Shown here: positions 24,215-32,322 of the stretch, one piece after another
Layout of the letters: each line of letters starts with the position of its first letter
Numbering within the stretch: position 1 is the first letter of the stretch
From: CAVZTX01 sp963778375
GTDB taxonomy: Bacteria > Chloroflexota > Ktedonobacteria > Ktedonobacterales > Ktedonobacteraceae
Length of the DNA: 64,000 bases
NCBI GenBank assembly: GCA_963778375.1
Contig: CAVZTX010000002.1
Coordinates: 1 to 64,000, forward strand
Reading direction: 5' to 3'
Notes under the pieces: generated by a model
Seen by the model: only the letters and a program-made list of their open reading frames with translations
Told to the model about the DNA's origin: nothing
Database searches by the model: none
Made by a program: the position numbers and the translations under genes

Positions 24215-26553
24215 ACTTCCTGTTTTGGTGGCAAGGGTGTTCCGGGAAACCACCAGTTCCAGCGACCGAGCAGGCGCATAGTGGCCGGGACAAGGAGAGT
24301 ACGGATGATGGTGGCGTCGAGGAGGACGGAGAGGGCCATACCGAGGCCCATTTCTTTGACCACGATGATTGAGGTGAAGGCGAAGGCACCGGCGACAATG
24401 ACGAAGAGGAGAGCGGCGTTTGTGATAACACCACCGGTTTTTTCAAGGCCACGTGCTACCGCCCAGCGGTTATTGTGGGTAAGTAGCCATTCTTCGCGAA
24501 CGCGGCTGAGTAGGAAGACTTCGTAGTCCATTGACAATCCGAAGAGGATGCAGAAGAGCAATATGGGGATGATACTGTCCAGGAAGCCCTGGGAGGTGAA
24601 GCCCAGAATGTTGCTGAAGTTGCCCCACTGGAAGATGAAGACCAGGACCCCCAGACATGCAGCTACTGATAGCACGTTCATGAGGATGGCTTTCAAGGGT
24701 AGGACGATGGAGCGAAACATCAACAAGAGCAGGATGTAGGTTGATACGAGGATGATCAGGATTGCCCAGGGGAAGTTGCCGTAGAGGTAGTTGTTAAAAT
24801 CGAGGCTATTGGCTTGAACTCCACCGATGAGCACTATCAATCCTTGAGCTGCTGCCTTGTCGCCTGCACGAAGATTATTCACGAGCACTTTACTTTGACT
24901 ACTATCAACTTTCGCATTGGTTGTGGCCGTGAGTAGTGTGATGTTGCCGCTTGTGGTGGAGGTGACGAACTGCGCCAGGGCTGGATTTCGAGAATATGTT
25001 CCGGTGGTGTAAAGGGTAGCAAGTTGCTGCTCGTTGAGAGTTGGAGCGCCAGGAGTGGTAGGGATGCGGGTCAGGCTAATTACGCCGGTTACATAGGGCT
25101 GTTTTGCGATCCATGTTGAGAGGGCATCAAGTTTCGTGAGGTTATCTGAGGTTAGCATACTGGAGTCATTTGGGGCCTGCACAACGATGGAAACAAGTTG
25201 TGTGTTGGTATCGGGGAACTGGGCATTCAGGATATCGAGGCCTTGACGGGCCTGGGAGCTTGTGGGGATCGCGGCCGTACTTGTAGAACCGAGAGAAATT
25301 GAGAAGATTGGCCAACCAAGCCCCGCAAGGAGTACCGTGACCAGCAGGATGATCAGGACGGGACGTTTCATGACACCAAGCGCCCATTTCTGCCAGAAGT
25401 TACGCCGTTGTTCCCGGAGATTATGCGTTCCTATGTGGGGAGCATGCATGGTTAGACGGCTGAAGAATGGGATGCGAAGAGAGTTTACGCGCTGACCGAG
25501 TACACCGAGTAAGGCTGGGAGAAGCGTGAGCGCGGCCAGGACGGAGGTTGTGACAACGACAGCTCCGCCGATGCCCAGGGAAGTCATGATGTCAACGCCT
25601 ATGACAAGCAGAGCGCAGAAGCCGATCATGACGATCAGGCCACTAAAGAGGATGGATTCTCCGGCAGTTGCCACCGTCCAGCCGACGGCGTCAGATGTAC
25701 TGCACCCGGTGGCCAGCTCGTCACGGAAGCGGCGTATCATGAAAAGGGAGTAATCAATTGAGATGCCGAGGCCGATGATCGAGGTGATATTGAGCACAAA
25801 GATACTGATTGATAGATGCTGACCAATGGCATAGATGATAGCGAGCGTCACCGGTATTGCTACGATTGCCAGCAGGATTGGCATGGCCGCCGCGACTAGC
25901 GATCCAAAGACTATCAACAGGACAAGCAGGGCGATTGGCAAGGCAAAAAACTCGGCGTGCTCGGTATCCTGGGTGGTGATTTGCGAAAAATCGTGACTCA
26001 GAGGGGCATCCCCTGTAAGGTAAGCCTGTGCAGGACTCGCTGCGGAGCCGATGGGGAGGAGTTTGCGGAAAGCATCGAGGCGATCCTCAACCGAGCCTGA
26101 TCCTATACTAAAGTTTATTGTTACGTAGGTTGTGCGGCCGTCCTGGCCAGTGCTACTCTGACTAATGTCTGTGACATTTGAGAAGGTGCGTGCCCGGCTC
26201 ATAAAGTCGGTGACTTCTTTTTGATAAGCGGGGTCGCTTACGGGAGTACTGCTTGATTGGAAGACGACGAGCAGTTGGGTAGGAGTTGGAGGCAGCTTTG
26301 TTTGGATGAGAGTTTGGGCACGTGCCGATTCGCTTTTATTATATGAGTATCCTCCGCCTGTTAGCACGGTGCCAACCTGGGCGGCGAAGGGGATGCTTGC
26401 AAGGACGATGATTGCCCAGAATGCGATGATATACCAGCGGAAACGATAGACCTGGCGGCCATAGTTGAGGCCAAGACGGTATAGTCCGTGGGTTTCAAGA
26501 GACGATTTTGACCCCTGAATGAGAGTTTCCCCTGGTCGTTCTTGTATCTGCAT
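24211..26553 (-). CDS. MMPL/RND-family membrane transporter
   Basis: 780 aa from ATG 26553 (MQIQERPGETLIQG). The frame is open upstream to 26709, but that stretch overlaps the HD gene and lacks membrane character. The plan is two halves of one helix, a periplasmic loop and five helices. Half one contains YRFRWYIIAFWAIIVLASIPFA, then GLGISIDYSLFMIRRFRDEL; half two ends with FGLSMDYEVFLLSRVREEWL. The conserved GxSxDYxxF signatures carry the proton-relay Asp-Tyr pairs. MMPL proteins export lipids or hydrophobic compounds. It lies 15 bp after the HD gene, so it is probably the last gene of the Ppx operon. Confidence 0.9.
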   Translation of the reverse strand: MQIQERPGETLIQGSKSSLETHGLYRLGLNYGRQVYRFRWYIIAFWAIIVLASIPFAAQVGTVLTGGGYSYNKSESARAQTLIQTKLPPTPTQLLVVFQSSSTPVSDPAYQKEVTDFMSRARTFSNVTDISQSSTGQDGRTTYVTINFSIGSGSVEDRLDAFRKLLPIGSAASPAQAYLTGDAPLSHDFSQITTQDTEHAEFFALPIALLVLLIVFGSLVAAAMPILLAIVAIPVTLAIIYAIGQHLSISIFVLNITSIIGLGISIDYSLFMIRRFRDELATGCSTSDAVGWTVATAGESILFSGLIVMIGFCALLVIGVDIMTSLGIGGAVVVTTSVLAALTLLPALLGVLGQRVNSLRIPFFSRLTMHAPHIGTHNLREQRRNFWQKWALGVMKRPVLIILLVTVLLAGLGWPIFSISLGSTSTAAIPTSSQARQGLDILNAQFPDTNTQLVSIVVQAPNDSSMLTSDNLTKLDALSTWIAKQPYVTGVISLTRIPTTPGAPTLNEQQLATLYTTGTYSRNPALAQFVTSTTSGNITLLTATTNAKVDSSQSKVLVNNLRAGDKAAAQGLIVLIGGVQANSLDFNNYLYGNFPWAILIILVSTYILLLLMFRSIVLPLKAILMNVLSVAACLGVLVFIFQWGNFSNILGFTSQGFLDSIIPILLFCILFGLSMDYEVFLLSRVREEWLLTHNNRWAVARGLEKTGGVITNAALLFVIVAGAFAFTSIIVVKEMGLGMALSVLLDATIIRTLLVPATMRLLGRWNWWFPGTPLPPKQEV

Positions 26554-26567
26554 GTTGATTGTCCCTG

Positions 26568-27209
26568 CTAATCTTGAATGAGGAGTTGGAGTTTGCGTTT
26601 GAAGGTTTTTTCGAAGAGGTCGGCTTTTTCGTAAGCATGCTCCAATTCGGCGTCGAGGTCGGCGAGGGGACGGAGTTTGAGAGAAAGGGTCCAGATTTTG
26701 CTGTTGCACTGGTCGGGTTCGGGGGTGACGTATAGGACGCGACCGTCATGGCTGTAGTCGAGGGCATCGGCGATGCGGAGTAGGGAGGCGAGGGCGGAGA
26801 CACGTTTGCGGGCGGAATTGCTGAGGGAGGAAAATTCTTCATGGTTAAGGCTGGGCAGGGCACGACGATGGTAGCGGGCGATACAGGCAATTTCGTGGCG
26901 CTCTTCGCCAGTGAAGTCGGGCAGGATTGTTTCTTTGATGAGACGGTAGGAGTGTTTGTGATGGCGGCGGGCTTCGATGAGCATGCCGGCGTTGTGCAGA
27001 AAGGCTGCACGTTCGAGGAGGCGTAGAGCGTGCTCGTCGAGTTTATGTAGTGGTTGTGTTGCTTCAAAGAGTTGTACAGAGAGGTATGCCACCTGACGTG
27101 CATGGGGCCAGTCTTCTACGAGTAGTCCTCCGCTGAGGTGAAGTTCCTCTCGGGTTGGTTGTGGTAGGTGCCACCAGTCTAGTTCTTCGATTGAAAAGGG
27201 TTGTGCCAT
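26568..27209 (-). CDS. HD-domain protein related to the Ppx C-terminal domain
   Basis: 213 aa. The HD-type motif is FLHNAGMLIEARRHHKHSYRLIKE, with His/Asn ligands, followed by IACIARYHRRALPSL and LLRIADALDYSHDGRV. This order matches domain III of bacterial exopolyphosphatase/GppA rather than a stand-alone phosphohydrolase. The gene follows Ppx-CHAD and CHAD genes in the same direction, so the exopolyphosphatase appears to be split into separate polypeptides. Signalling or polyphosphate hydrolysis is inferred. Confidence 0.8.
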   Translation of the reverse strand: MAQPFSIEELDWWHLPQPTREELHLSGGLLVEDWPHARQVAYLSVQLFEATQPLHKLDEHALRLLERAAFLHNAGMLIEARRHHKHSYRLIKETILPDFTGEERHEIACIARYHRRALPSLNHEEFSSLSNSARKRVSALASLLRIADALDYSHDGRVLYVTPEPDQCNSKIWTLSLKLRPLADLDAELEHAYEKADLFEKTFKRKLQLLIQD

Positions 27210-27230
27210 TTGATGCCTGCCTTTTTCTGA

Positions 27231-27818
27231 TTATGAATCGGTGTCCAATACATTTAGGATTTGGCGACGAAAGTCCTGAGCCTGGAGTTGGTACCAGTGT
27301 TGGCGAAAGGCGGTGTATTGCTTTTCGCGGGTTTGTTCTTGTTGGAGTAGCAGTTGCTCGAGGCCATAGCGTTCTTCAGCAGATGGAATATAGGCCGGGT
27401 CGAGCAGATCGTCTACCAATTCGGGCGGCACTAAGGTTTTCTGTTTTCCGTTTTGATTCTTCGTCTTTGATAGGGCATCTTCATAGATGGTTCCGCTGTC
27501 CTGGCTTCCAAGGCAGAGTCGCAGCAGTGCGATGACTACATCACTATCGTGAAGGATACCAAGCTCGTCCTGTATTTGCGTCAATTGCTGGACGATGGGT
27601 AGGCTGGCTTCGGGTAATACCTCTTCAAAGATTTCAAGAGTATAGCGCAGGCGCTTGGCAGCGATACGCAGATCGTGCAGCGCCCGGACATTGTATGGGT
27701 TGTCCACGTAGCGGTCCCATTCGTACATATCTTCAAGGCGTGTTCTGGCGATGGTACGGGCGTTCTCGCCGGTAGGGGCGTGAGGATTCAGTCCCGTAAT
27801 AGGTCTAGCTTTGGCCAT
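27231..27818 (-). CDS. CHAD-domain protein
   Basis: 195 aa. CHAD helices are recognised by the conserved basic helix VRALHDLRIAAKRLRYTLEIFEEVLP and the second motif QLTQIQDELGILHDSDVVIALL. The Arg/Lys-rich faces bind polyphosphate. The ATG is preceded by AAGGAG and overlaps the end of the Ppx-CHAD gene by 14 bp, giving translational coupling. It is probably a polyphosphate-granule-associated partner of the upstream enzyme. Confidence 0.87.
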   Translation of the reverse strand: MAKARPITGLNPHAPTGENARTIARTRLEDMYEWDRYVDNPYNVRALHDLRIAAKRLRYTLEIFEEVLPEASLPIVQQLTQIQDELGILHDSDVVIALLRLCLGSQDSGTIYEDALSKTKNQNGKQKTLVPPELVDDLLDPAYIPSAEERYGLEQLLLQQEQTREKQYTAFRQHWYQLQAQDFRRQILNVLDTDS

Positions 27819-29286
27819 TGAACGTTGCTCCTTCTGAAATGCAGGATTGTATCTGCTTTTTGAGTGCGTCTTGATCGAGCGCTTGAAGGAAGGTATCGAG
27901 GTCTTGTCGCTTTTGTTGGCGATAGGTTTCGAGGCGATGAATTAACCATTGCACTCCTGCCTTTTGTTCGATTGGTGCCTGTTCGAGCTGTGCTTGCAGG
28001 TTTTGTAACATGACATCGGTGTCACGGGCAGCACCCAATGCATCAGCGGCTTTTTTGATCTGACGATAGGCTTTTTTGAATGCTTTTGGGTTGGAACAAG
28101 ATTCATAGGCGTCCAGGGCGGCACGTAGACGACGGGAGGCAACACGCATTTTATGGACTGCTTCGATGTCTTCATGCTTCAGGACTTCGTGGGGCCATTC
28201 TAAGAATTTTTTCGTGCGGTCGAGCAATATACGCCGCCCAGATTGTACAAAGGATTCTTCTTGTATGTTTTCTTTTAAAGTGGTTGCATTGGCAGAGATG
28301 TTTTTTTGTGCGTGCGAAGTGTCAGCGCTTTCTTCGGCTTGCTCTAACCAGTGGTCGCCAAAGCGCTCATAGGCGAGCAAGACGCCTTCACGAATGCCGT
28401 GGGGACTGATACGAATCTGGTCGAGGTTGAGGCGCGACATGACTTCTTGAATGATCAAGGCTCCGGCGAGGAGAATGCGAGCACGGTCGAGGGGCTGATC
28501 GTAGCGTTGGGAGATTTCTTCTGCTGGCAAGGCACTGAGCAGGCCTTCACAGAGAATGAGATCTGCATGTGTGAGAGAGGTAATACCGATTTCAAGCTTA
28601 AAGGCCTGGTGAGCCAGATGCAGGAGGGAGTTGGCGCTACCACCTGTGGCAATCAGTGCCGGTGGTTGCTGCTTCAGGCGCATGCCTTGAAAGTAGGTAT
28701 GCAAAAATGTGTGAGCGGCTTCCAGCTCATCGTGTGTGGGTGGATTGGAGGGGAGATAGCGGTCATGCAGCCAGCCAGAGCCGATGGGTACCGAGGTTCG
28801 CCAGGTGATCTGCGTATTTTTGGCGGTTACCAATTCCATGCTTCCGCCGCCGAGATCGACTACGCCTACTTTGGAGGGTGCATTCGGTTCAGCGTATAGT
28901 TCGTAGGTTGCGCCGTAGAAGGTGAAGGTGGCCTCGGCGGTTCCGCTGATCAGGTGTACTTCGAGTCCTGTTTCGCGTTTTATGTCTTCTCGGAATTCCG
29001 CGCTATTGTTGGCCTGGCGGATAGCTTCGGTTGCTACGACGAAGATAGGGGTGGCTTGATGCTGGTCGGCGAGCGCTTTGTATTTCTTTAAGACGGCAAG
29101 AGCGGTGTCACGTTTTTGGGGTGAGATTGCTCCGGTTGTGGTAACACTTTCGCCGATGCGCACCATTTCGACTTGATCTTCGACGATGTCGAGGGTGTCG
29201 GGGCGACTGCGGGCGACGACGATATGAATGGTGTTGCTGCCGATGTCGATGGCGGCTCGCATTGGGGGAGATGATTGCTCTTGCAT
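27805..29286 (-). CDS. Ppx/GppA phosphatase fused to a CHAD domain
   Basis: 493 aa from ATG 29286 (TAGGAG upstream). Residues 1-300 are the actin-like Ppx/GppA fold: MRAAIDIGSNTIHIVVA (phosphate 1), VGVVDLGGGSMELV (phosphate 2), and ALIATGGSANSLL (adenosine motif region). Catalytic Glu candidates lie in FVVATEAIRQANNS. Residues about 350-490 form a CHAD domain (EAVHKMRVASRRLRAALDAYESC and ADALGAARDTDVMLQNL). The HD domain usually found at the C-terminus of Ppx is replaced by CHAD and encoded separately downstream. It likely hydrolyses polyphosphate or pppGpp while bound to polyphosphate through CHAD. Confidence 0.9.
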   Translation of the reverse strand: MQEQSSPPMRAAIDIGSNTIHIVVARSRPDTLDIVEDQVEMVRIGESVTTTGAISPQKRDTALAVLKKYKALADQHQATPIFVVATEAIRQANNSAEFREDIKRETGLEVHLISGTAEATFTFYGATYELYAEPNAPSKVGVVDLGGGSMELVTAKNTQITWRTSVPIGSGWLHDRYLPSNPPTHDELEAAHTFLHTYFQGMRLKQQPPALIATGGSANSLLHLAHQAFKLEIGITSLTHADLILCEGLLSALPAEEISQRYDQPLDRARILLAGALIIQEVMSRLNLDQIRISPHGIREGVLLAYERFGDHWLEQAEESADTSHAQKNISANATTLKENIQEESFVQSGRRILLDRTKKFLEWPHEVLKHEDIEAVHKMRVASRRLRAALDAYESCSNPKAFKKAYRQIKKAADALGAARDTDVMLQNLQAQLEQAPIEQKAGVQWLIHRLETYRQQKRQDLDTFLQALDQDALKKQIQSCISEGATFNGQS

Positions 29287-29363
29287 GACTAAGTGACTCC
29301 TAATGGTAGAAAACAGGCACAGCAAGGTGCTACCGCAGTGATACATTTGGATGTTACTCTGTT

Positions 29364-29372
29364 ATTATAACA
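29364..29372 (-). promoter_or_regulatory. Extended -10 promoter of the polyphosphate operon
   Basis: TGTTATAAT on the minus strand, about 80 bp before the ppx-CHAD start. No good -35 box lies 16-18 bp upstream, which suits an extended -10 promoter. Confidence 0.55.
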
Positions 29373-29426
29373 GATGAATTGGTTAAAGGGTGTTCTCAGG
29401 GTGTGTAGAAACGACTCATTGAGCTA

Positions 29427-29455
29427 TTGACAATGAGCGGGTGATACAGTAATAT
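29427..29455 (+). promoter_or_regulatory. Promoter of tRNA-Leu
   Basis: TTGACA (29427-29432), 17-bp spacer, TAATAT (29450-29455). The predicted start lies about 22 bp before the tRNA 5' end. Confidence 0.8.
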
Positions 29456-29483
29456 AGTGCCTGTCCTGTTCAGGGATGGACGA

Positions 29484-29567
29484 GCCGAAGTGGTGAAATT
29501 GGTAGACACGCAACGTTCAGGGCGTTGTGCTCGAAAGGGCATGGGGGTTCGAGTCCCCCCTTCGGCA
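29484..29567 (+). tRNA. tRNA-Leu (anticodon CAG)
   Basis: 84 nt, class II. The acceptor stem GCCGAAG pairs with CTTCGGC, with A as discriminator. The D-arm has GGTGAAATTGGTAGACAC. The anticodon stem CAACG/CGTTG encloses TTCAGGG with anticodon CAG at 29518-29520. A long variable arm (TGCTCGAAAGGGCA) and T-arm GGGGGTTCGAGTCCCCC follow. CCA is not encoded, so it must be added after transcription. Confidence 0.97.
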
Positions 29568-29597
29568 TGCCGAGTAAAATACTCGCACCCCTATATA

Positions 29598-29626
29598 GCT
29601 CAAGCGTCTCCACAAGAGGCTTGAGC
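29598..29626 (+). terminator. Hairpin downstream of tRNA-Leu
   Basis: GCTCAAGC (29598-29605) pairs with GCTTGAGC (29619-29626) around a 13-nt loop, followed by a T-rich stretch. It is a weak but plausible terminator for the tRNA transcript. Confidence 0.5.
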
Positions 29627-29739
29627 CTATTTGTATTGGGAACATTTATCGTCTTGACAGCAATCTGACAGCAAATGTTACAATAAGCTACTGCGCCGAC
29701 CCTCATTCGCGTCCAATATATCCAGTTAGATCACCTTAG

Positions 29740-31204
29740 CTAGACTTTATCCAATCACTAGACAGAAAAGGAAAGGCAGAGTAAGCTTCTCTCAAAATCA
29801 GTTTGATGAAAAGAGAAGAGAATGCTGACTTTGCCTAAAAGGATTATACAGGTGTTGCGCTACTTTGAAGAGGTTTTCAGCGAACGAGTGTGGGAATGGG
29901 CCAAAGTGCTCGTGATTGGAGCCATTTTGGTTCCCGGAGATCGAACAGTCGCTGCGGTCTTGCGGGTCATGGGCCAGGCGAATGAAAAGCAGTTCCAGAA
30001 CTATCACCGAGTCCTCAATCGAGCGAAATGGTCGTCGCGGGTGCTGAGTCGCGTGCTGTTGCTCCTGTTGGTACAGATCTTCGTGCCTGCGGGGGCCCCA
30101 ATTGTCATAGGGATTGATGAGACCATTGAGCGACGCCGAGGAGCGCAGATTGCTGCACGGGGCGTGTATCGTGATCCGGTTCGTTCGAGCAAGGGGTTTT
30201 TTGTCAAAACGACTCGGCTGCGCTGGATTTGTATGATGCTGTTGACCCCGATCCCGTGGGCACAGCGCGTGTGGGCTTTGCCCTTTTTGACGGTACTGGC
30301 TCCTTCGGAACGCTATCACGACCAGCGCAAGAAGCAACACAAAACCATCACCGATTGGGCCAGACAGATGATCAAGCAACTGCATCGTTGGTTGCCGCAC
30401 CGGACACTGGTGATTGTTGCTGACGGCACGTATGCGGTCCTGGAGTTTCTCAGTCAGGTGACCCGTTTGGCTCAAGTCACGGTGGTCACCCGCCTGCGCC
30501 TGGATGCCTGCTTGTACGACCCGCCCCCAAAGCGAGAGGCGGGTACAAAGGGCAGACCTGCGCTCAAAGGCAAACGGCAGCCCAAGCTGGCAAAGCGCCT
30601 GCAAGACCCACAAACGACGTGGCAGAAACACACGGTAGCGTGGTATGGAGGTGTCAACCGAGAAGTGGAAATAGCGACTGGCACTGCCCTGTGGTATCAG
30701 TCTCCGGTTCCACCTGTCCCAATTCGTTGGGTGCTTATTCGTGATCCAGAGGACAAGTTTGAGCCCGTCGGCTTGCTGTGTACGGATCAACATGCCGCTG
30801 CCGTTCAGATCCTACACTGGTTTGTCTTGCGTTGGAATGTGGAAGTCACCTTTCATGAAGTGCGAACCCATTTGGGGGTGGAGACCCAGCGCCAATGGTC
30901 GGATTTGGCCATTCTGCGCACGACCCCGGCATTGCTGGGCCTGTTTTCGCTCGTGACCATTTTTGCTCATCAGTTGTTGGACGGTCACTCGTTTCCTGTT
31001 CGCCAGGCTGCCTGGTATGCGAAAACGTTGCCCACCTTTTCGGATACGCTCGCTTTTGTTCGCCAGCATTTGTGGCCCTCCACCTTTTTTTGTATGTCGT
31101 CTTCCGAACACGATGTCGTGAAAATTCCACGAGCCCTGTTTGATCGCCTTGTGGATACCCTCGCTTTCGCTGCGTGATCGCAATCACCTTTGGATAAAGT
31201 CTAG
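29740..31204 (+). mobile_element. IS701-family insertion sequence with CTAG target repeats
   Basis: The terminal inverted repeat ACTTTATCCAA (29744 onward; inverse ending at 31200) encloses one transposase gene. CTAG stands on both sides (29740-29743 and 31201-31204), matching the 4-bp YTAR duplications known for IS701. The flanking bases extend the symmetry outward (AGCTAG...CTAGCT). Everything is intact, so it is likely recent and possibly active. Confidence 0.88.
29822..31177 (+). CDS. IS701-like DDE transposase
   Basis: 451 aa. DDE_5-type domain: the first Asp is in VIGIDETIERRRG, followed by GVYRDPVRSSKGFFVKTTRLRW. The second Asp is in LVIVADGTYAVLEFL, and the Glu is in RWNVEVTFHEVRTHLGVETQRQWSD. 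The gene nearly fills its element. The terminal repeats and CTAG duplications support the IS701 assignment over IS4. It inserted between tRNA-Leu and the eCIS locus. Confidence 0.88.
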   Translation: MLTLPKRIIQVLRYFEEVFSERVWEWAKVLVIGAILVPGDRTVAAVLRVMGQANEKQFQNYHRVLNRAKWSSRVLSRVLLLLLVQIFVPAGAPIVIGIDETIERRRGAQIAARGVYRDPVRSSKGFFVKTTRLRWICMMLLTPIPWAQRVWALPFLTVLAPSERYHDQRKKQHKTITDWARQMIKQLHRWLPHRTLVIVADGTYAVLEFLSQVTRLAQVTVVTRLRLDACLYDPPPKREAGTKGRPALKGKRQPKLAKRLQDPQTTWQKHTVAWYGGVNREVEIATGTALWYQSPVPPVPIRWVLIRDPEDKFEPVGLLCTDQHAAAVQILHWFVLRWNVEVTFHEVRTHLGVETQRQWSDLAILRTTPALLGLFSLVTIFAHQLLDGHSFPVRQAAWYAKTLPTFSDTLAFVRQHLWPSTFFCMSSSEHDVVKIPRALFDRLVDTLAFAA

Positions 31205-31574
31205 CTTAGCACTTCCTAATAAATCTTTCTATAAATTCCATAGAATTGTTTTTCCATTTCTATAGAACTTTTCTAATATCAATTTTCAATTGATAATTTC
31301 TCTCTATCTATTTACAAATTGGCAGAGGTAAATTATAATGTACTAATGTGATAGTTTGAAAGTGGTGATCTCAATCGAATTTAGCAAGCACCCGCTTTAA
31401 TCCTGCTATCCTCCGTAACGTGTCGTGTATACAAGTAGTATCTTTGGTATAGCGTGATAGGCATCAAGATTGCTCTGCAAAATTCCCTGCCGCAATCGTC
31501 TATCTATTGGTATAGAATGCAGTTGACGGTTTCATACTGACAAGCAGTCATACTCAGAGCAAAGGAGGAAATCT
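31205..31574. other. AT-rich leader region of the eCIS locus
   Basis: 370 bp with no gene. It is clearly more AT-rich than its surroundings in 31205-31340 and carries the promoter listed separately. AAAGGAGG at 31560-31567 serves the first gene. Confidence 0.6.
31311..31339 (+). promoter_or_regulatory. Near-consensus sigma-A promoter of the eCIS locus
   Basis: TTTACA (31311-31316), exactly 17-bp spacer, TATAAT (31334-31339). The predicted start near 31346 leaves a leader of about 230 nt before the first gene, enough for RNA-level control. Confidence 0.75.
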
Positions 31575-32060
31575 ATGCCTGAGAATCCTAACAATCCGGT
31601 TACTGAGGTTCAGGCTATACCCGATAGTCTGAATGTATCCTTGTTGTTTGAAGCCCTCGGCAAAGGGGTTCAAATTTATGTTTGTACAGCCAATCCTGAT
31701 GAATTTGGCAAATTCGAGTGGAAATTCAAGGCACCGCAAGCGAATCTGTACCACGATGAGAATGTAGTTGCTATCCATTATGCCGGTCCCACATGGGAAG
31801 CCCTTGATGGCAGTAAAGTCACGGGCACAGTAGTGGCAACCGCCGCCCAGAAAGATGCTATTCCATGGTTACTGGTCAGGGCAACAGAGAATGGGGGAGT
31901 CGGCATCTTTAGCGAGGTCATCTACATTCAACGGCTGTATACAACCGGCGGCAAAGCTCCTGAGAGCGGTTGTGATAAAAGCCAGGAAGAGGGTAATGAG
32001 ATATTGGTGCCTTATACTTCCCATTACCTTTTTTACAGTCCTCCAACTGCACAGTCCTAA
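31575..32060 (+). CDS. DUF3455-like protein at the head of the eCIS locus
   Basis: 161 aa, ribosome site AAAGGAGG. It shows the DUF3455 pattern: GKGVQIYVCTANPDEFGKFEWKFKAPQANLYHDENVVAIHYAGPTWEALDGSKVTGTVV, ending IPWLLVRATENGGVGIFSEVIYIQRLYTTGGKAP. No signal peptide is visible, although relatives are often exported. The family has no firm function. It is the first gene after the promoter, so it may be co-expressed with the injection system or simply be its neighbour. Intact. Confidence 0.75.
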   Translation: MPENPNNPVTEVQAIPDSLNVSLLFEALGKGVQIYVCTANPDEFGKFEWKFKAPQANLYHDENVVAIHYAGPTWEALDGSKVTGTVVATAAQKDAIPWLLVRATENGGVGIFSEVIYIQRLYTTGGKAPESGCDKSQEEGNEILVPYTSHYLFYSPPTAQS

Positions 32061-32089
32061 TGCATATAAAGGGAGAATTTTCGGGGACA

Positions 32090-32189
32090 CCCCAATACGA
32101 TTCTAAATAAGGAAAATCGACACTCATATAGCAGAGCTAGAATCACTAGTTTTGAGCTTGCAGTTATTCTTATTTGAACCGTATTGGGG
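32090..32189. repeat. Long imperfect inverted repeat (hairpin or mini-element)
   Basis: Arm CCCCAATACG-A-TTCTAAATAA (32090-32110) pairs with TTATTTGAACCGTATTGGGG (32170-32189), with one mismatch and one bulge, around 59 nt. It sits between the DUF3455 gene and the regulator. It could be a terminator/attenuator hairpin or a very small non-autonomous element. Confidence 0.65.
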
Positions 32190-32322
32190 CCTTGGGGATG
32201 ACGTATCATCTCTGATCGTTCCAAGAATTATTGACCTCCCAAGTTTCTGTCACCCCTTAATAAGGTCACTACCAAATTGCAGAATTCTTTTTTATAAGAG
32301 AACTTGTCTCTCAGGAGGGGAA

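Noticed and set aside
23354..24253. Long (299 aa) minus-strand frame opposite the VOC gene
   Set aside because: Antisense shadow of a clear two-domain VOC protein; His/Arg/Pro-rich composition is typical of such shadows.
29798..30793. 331-aa minus-strand frame opposite the IS701 transposase
   Set aside because: The plus-strand frame carries the DDE motifs and fits the IS boundaries; the opposite frame has no domain.
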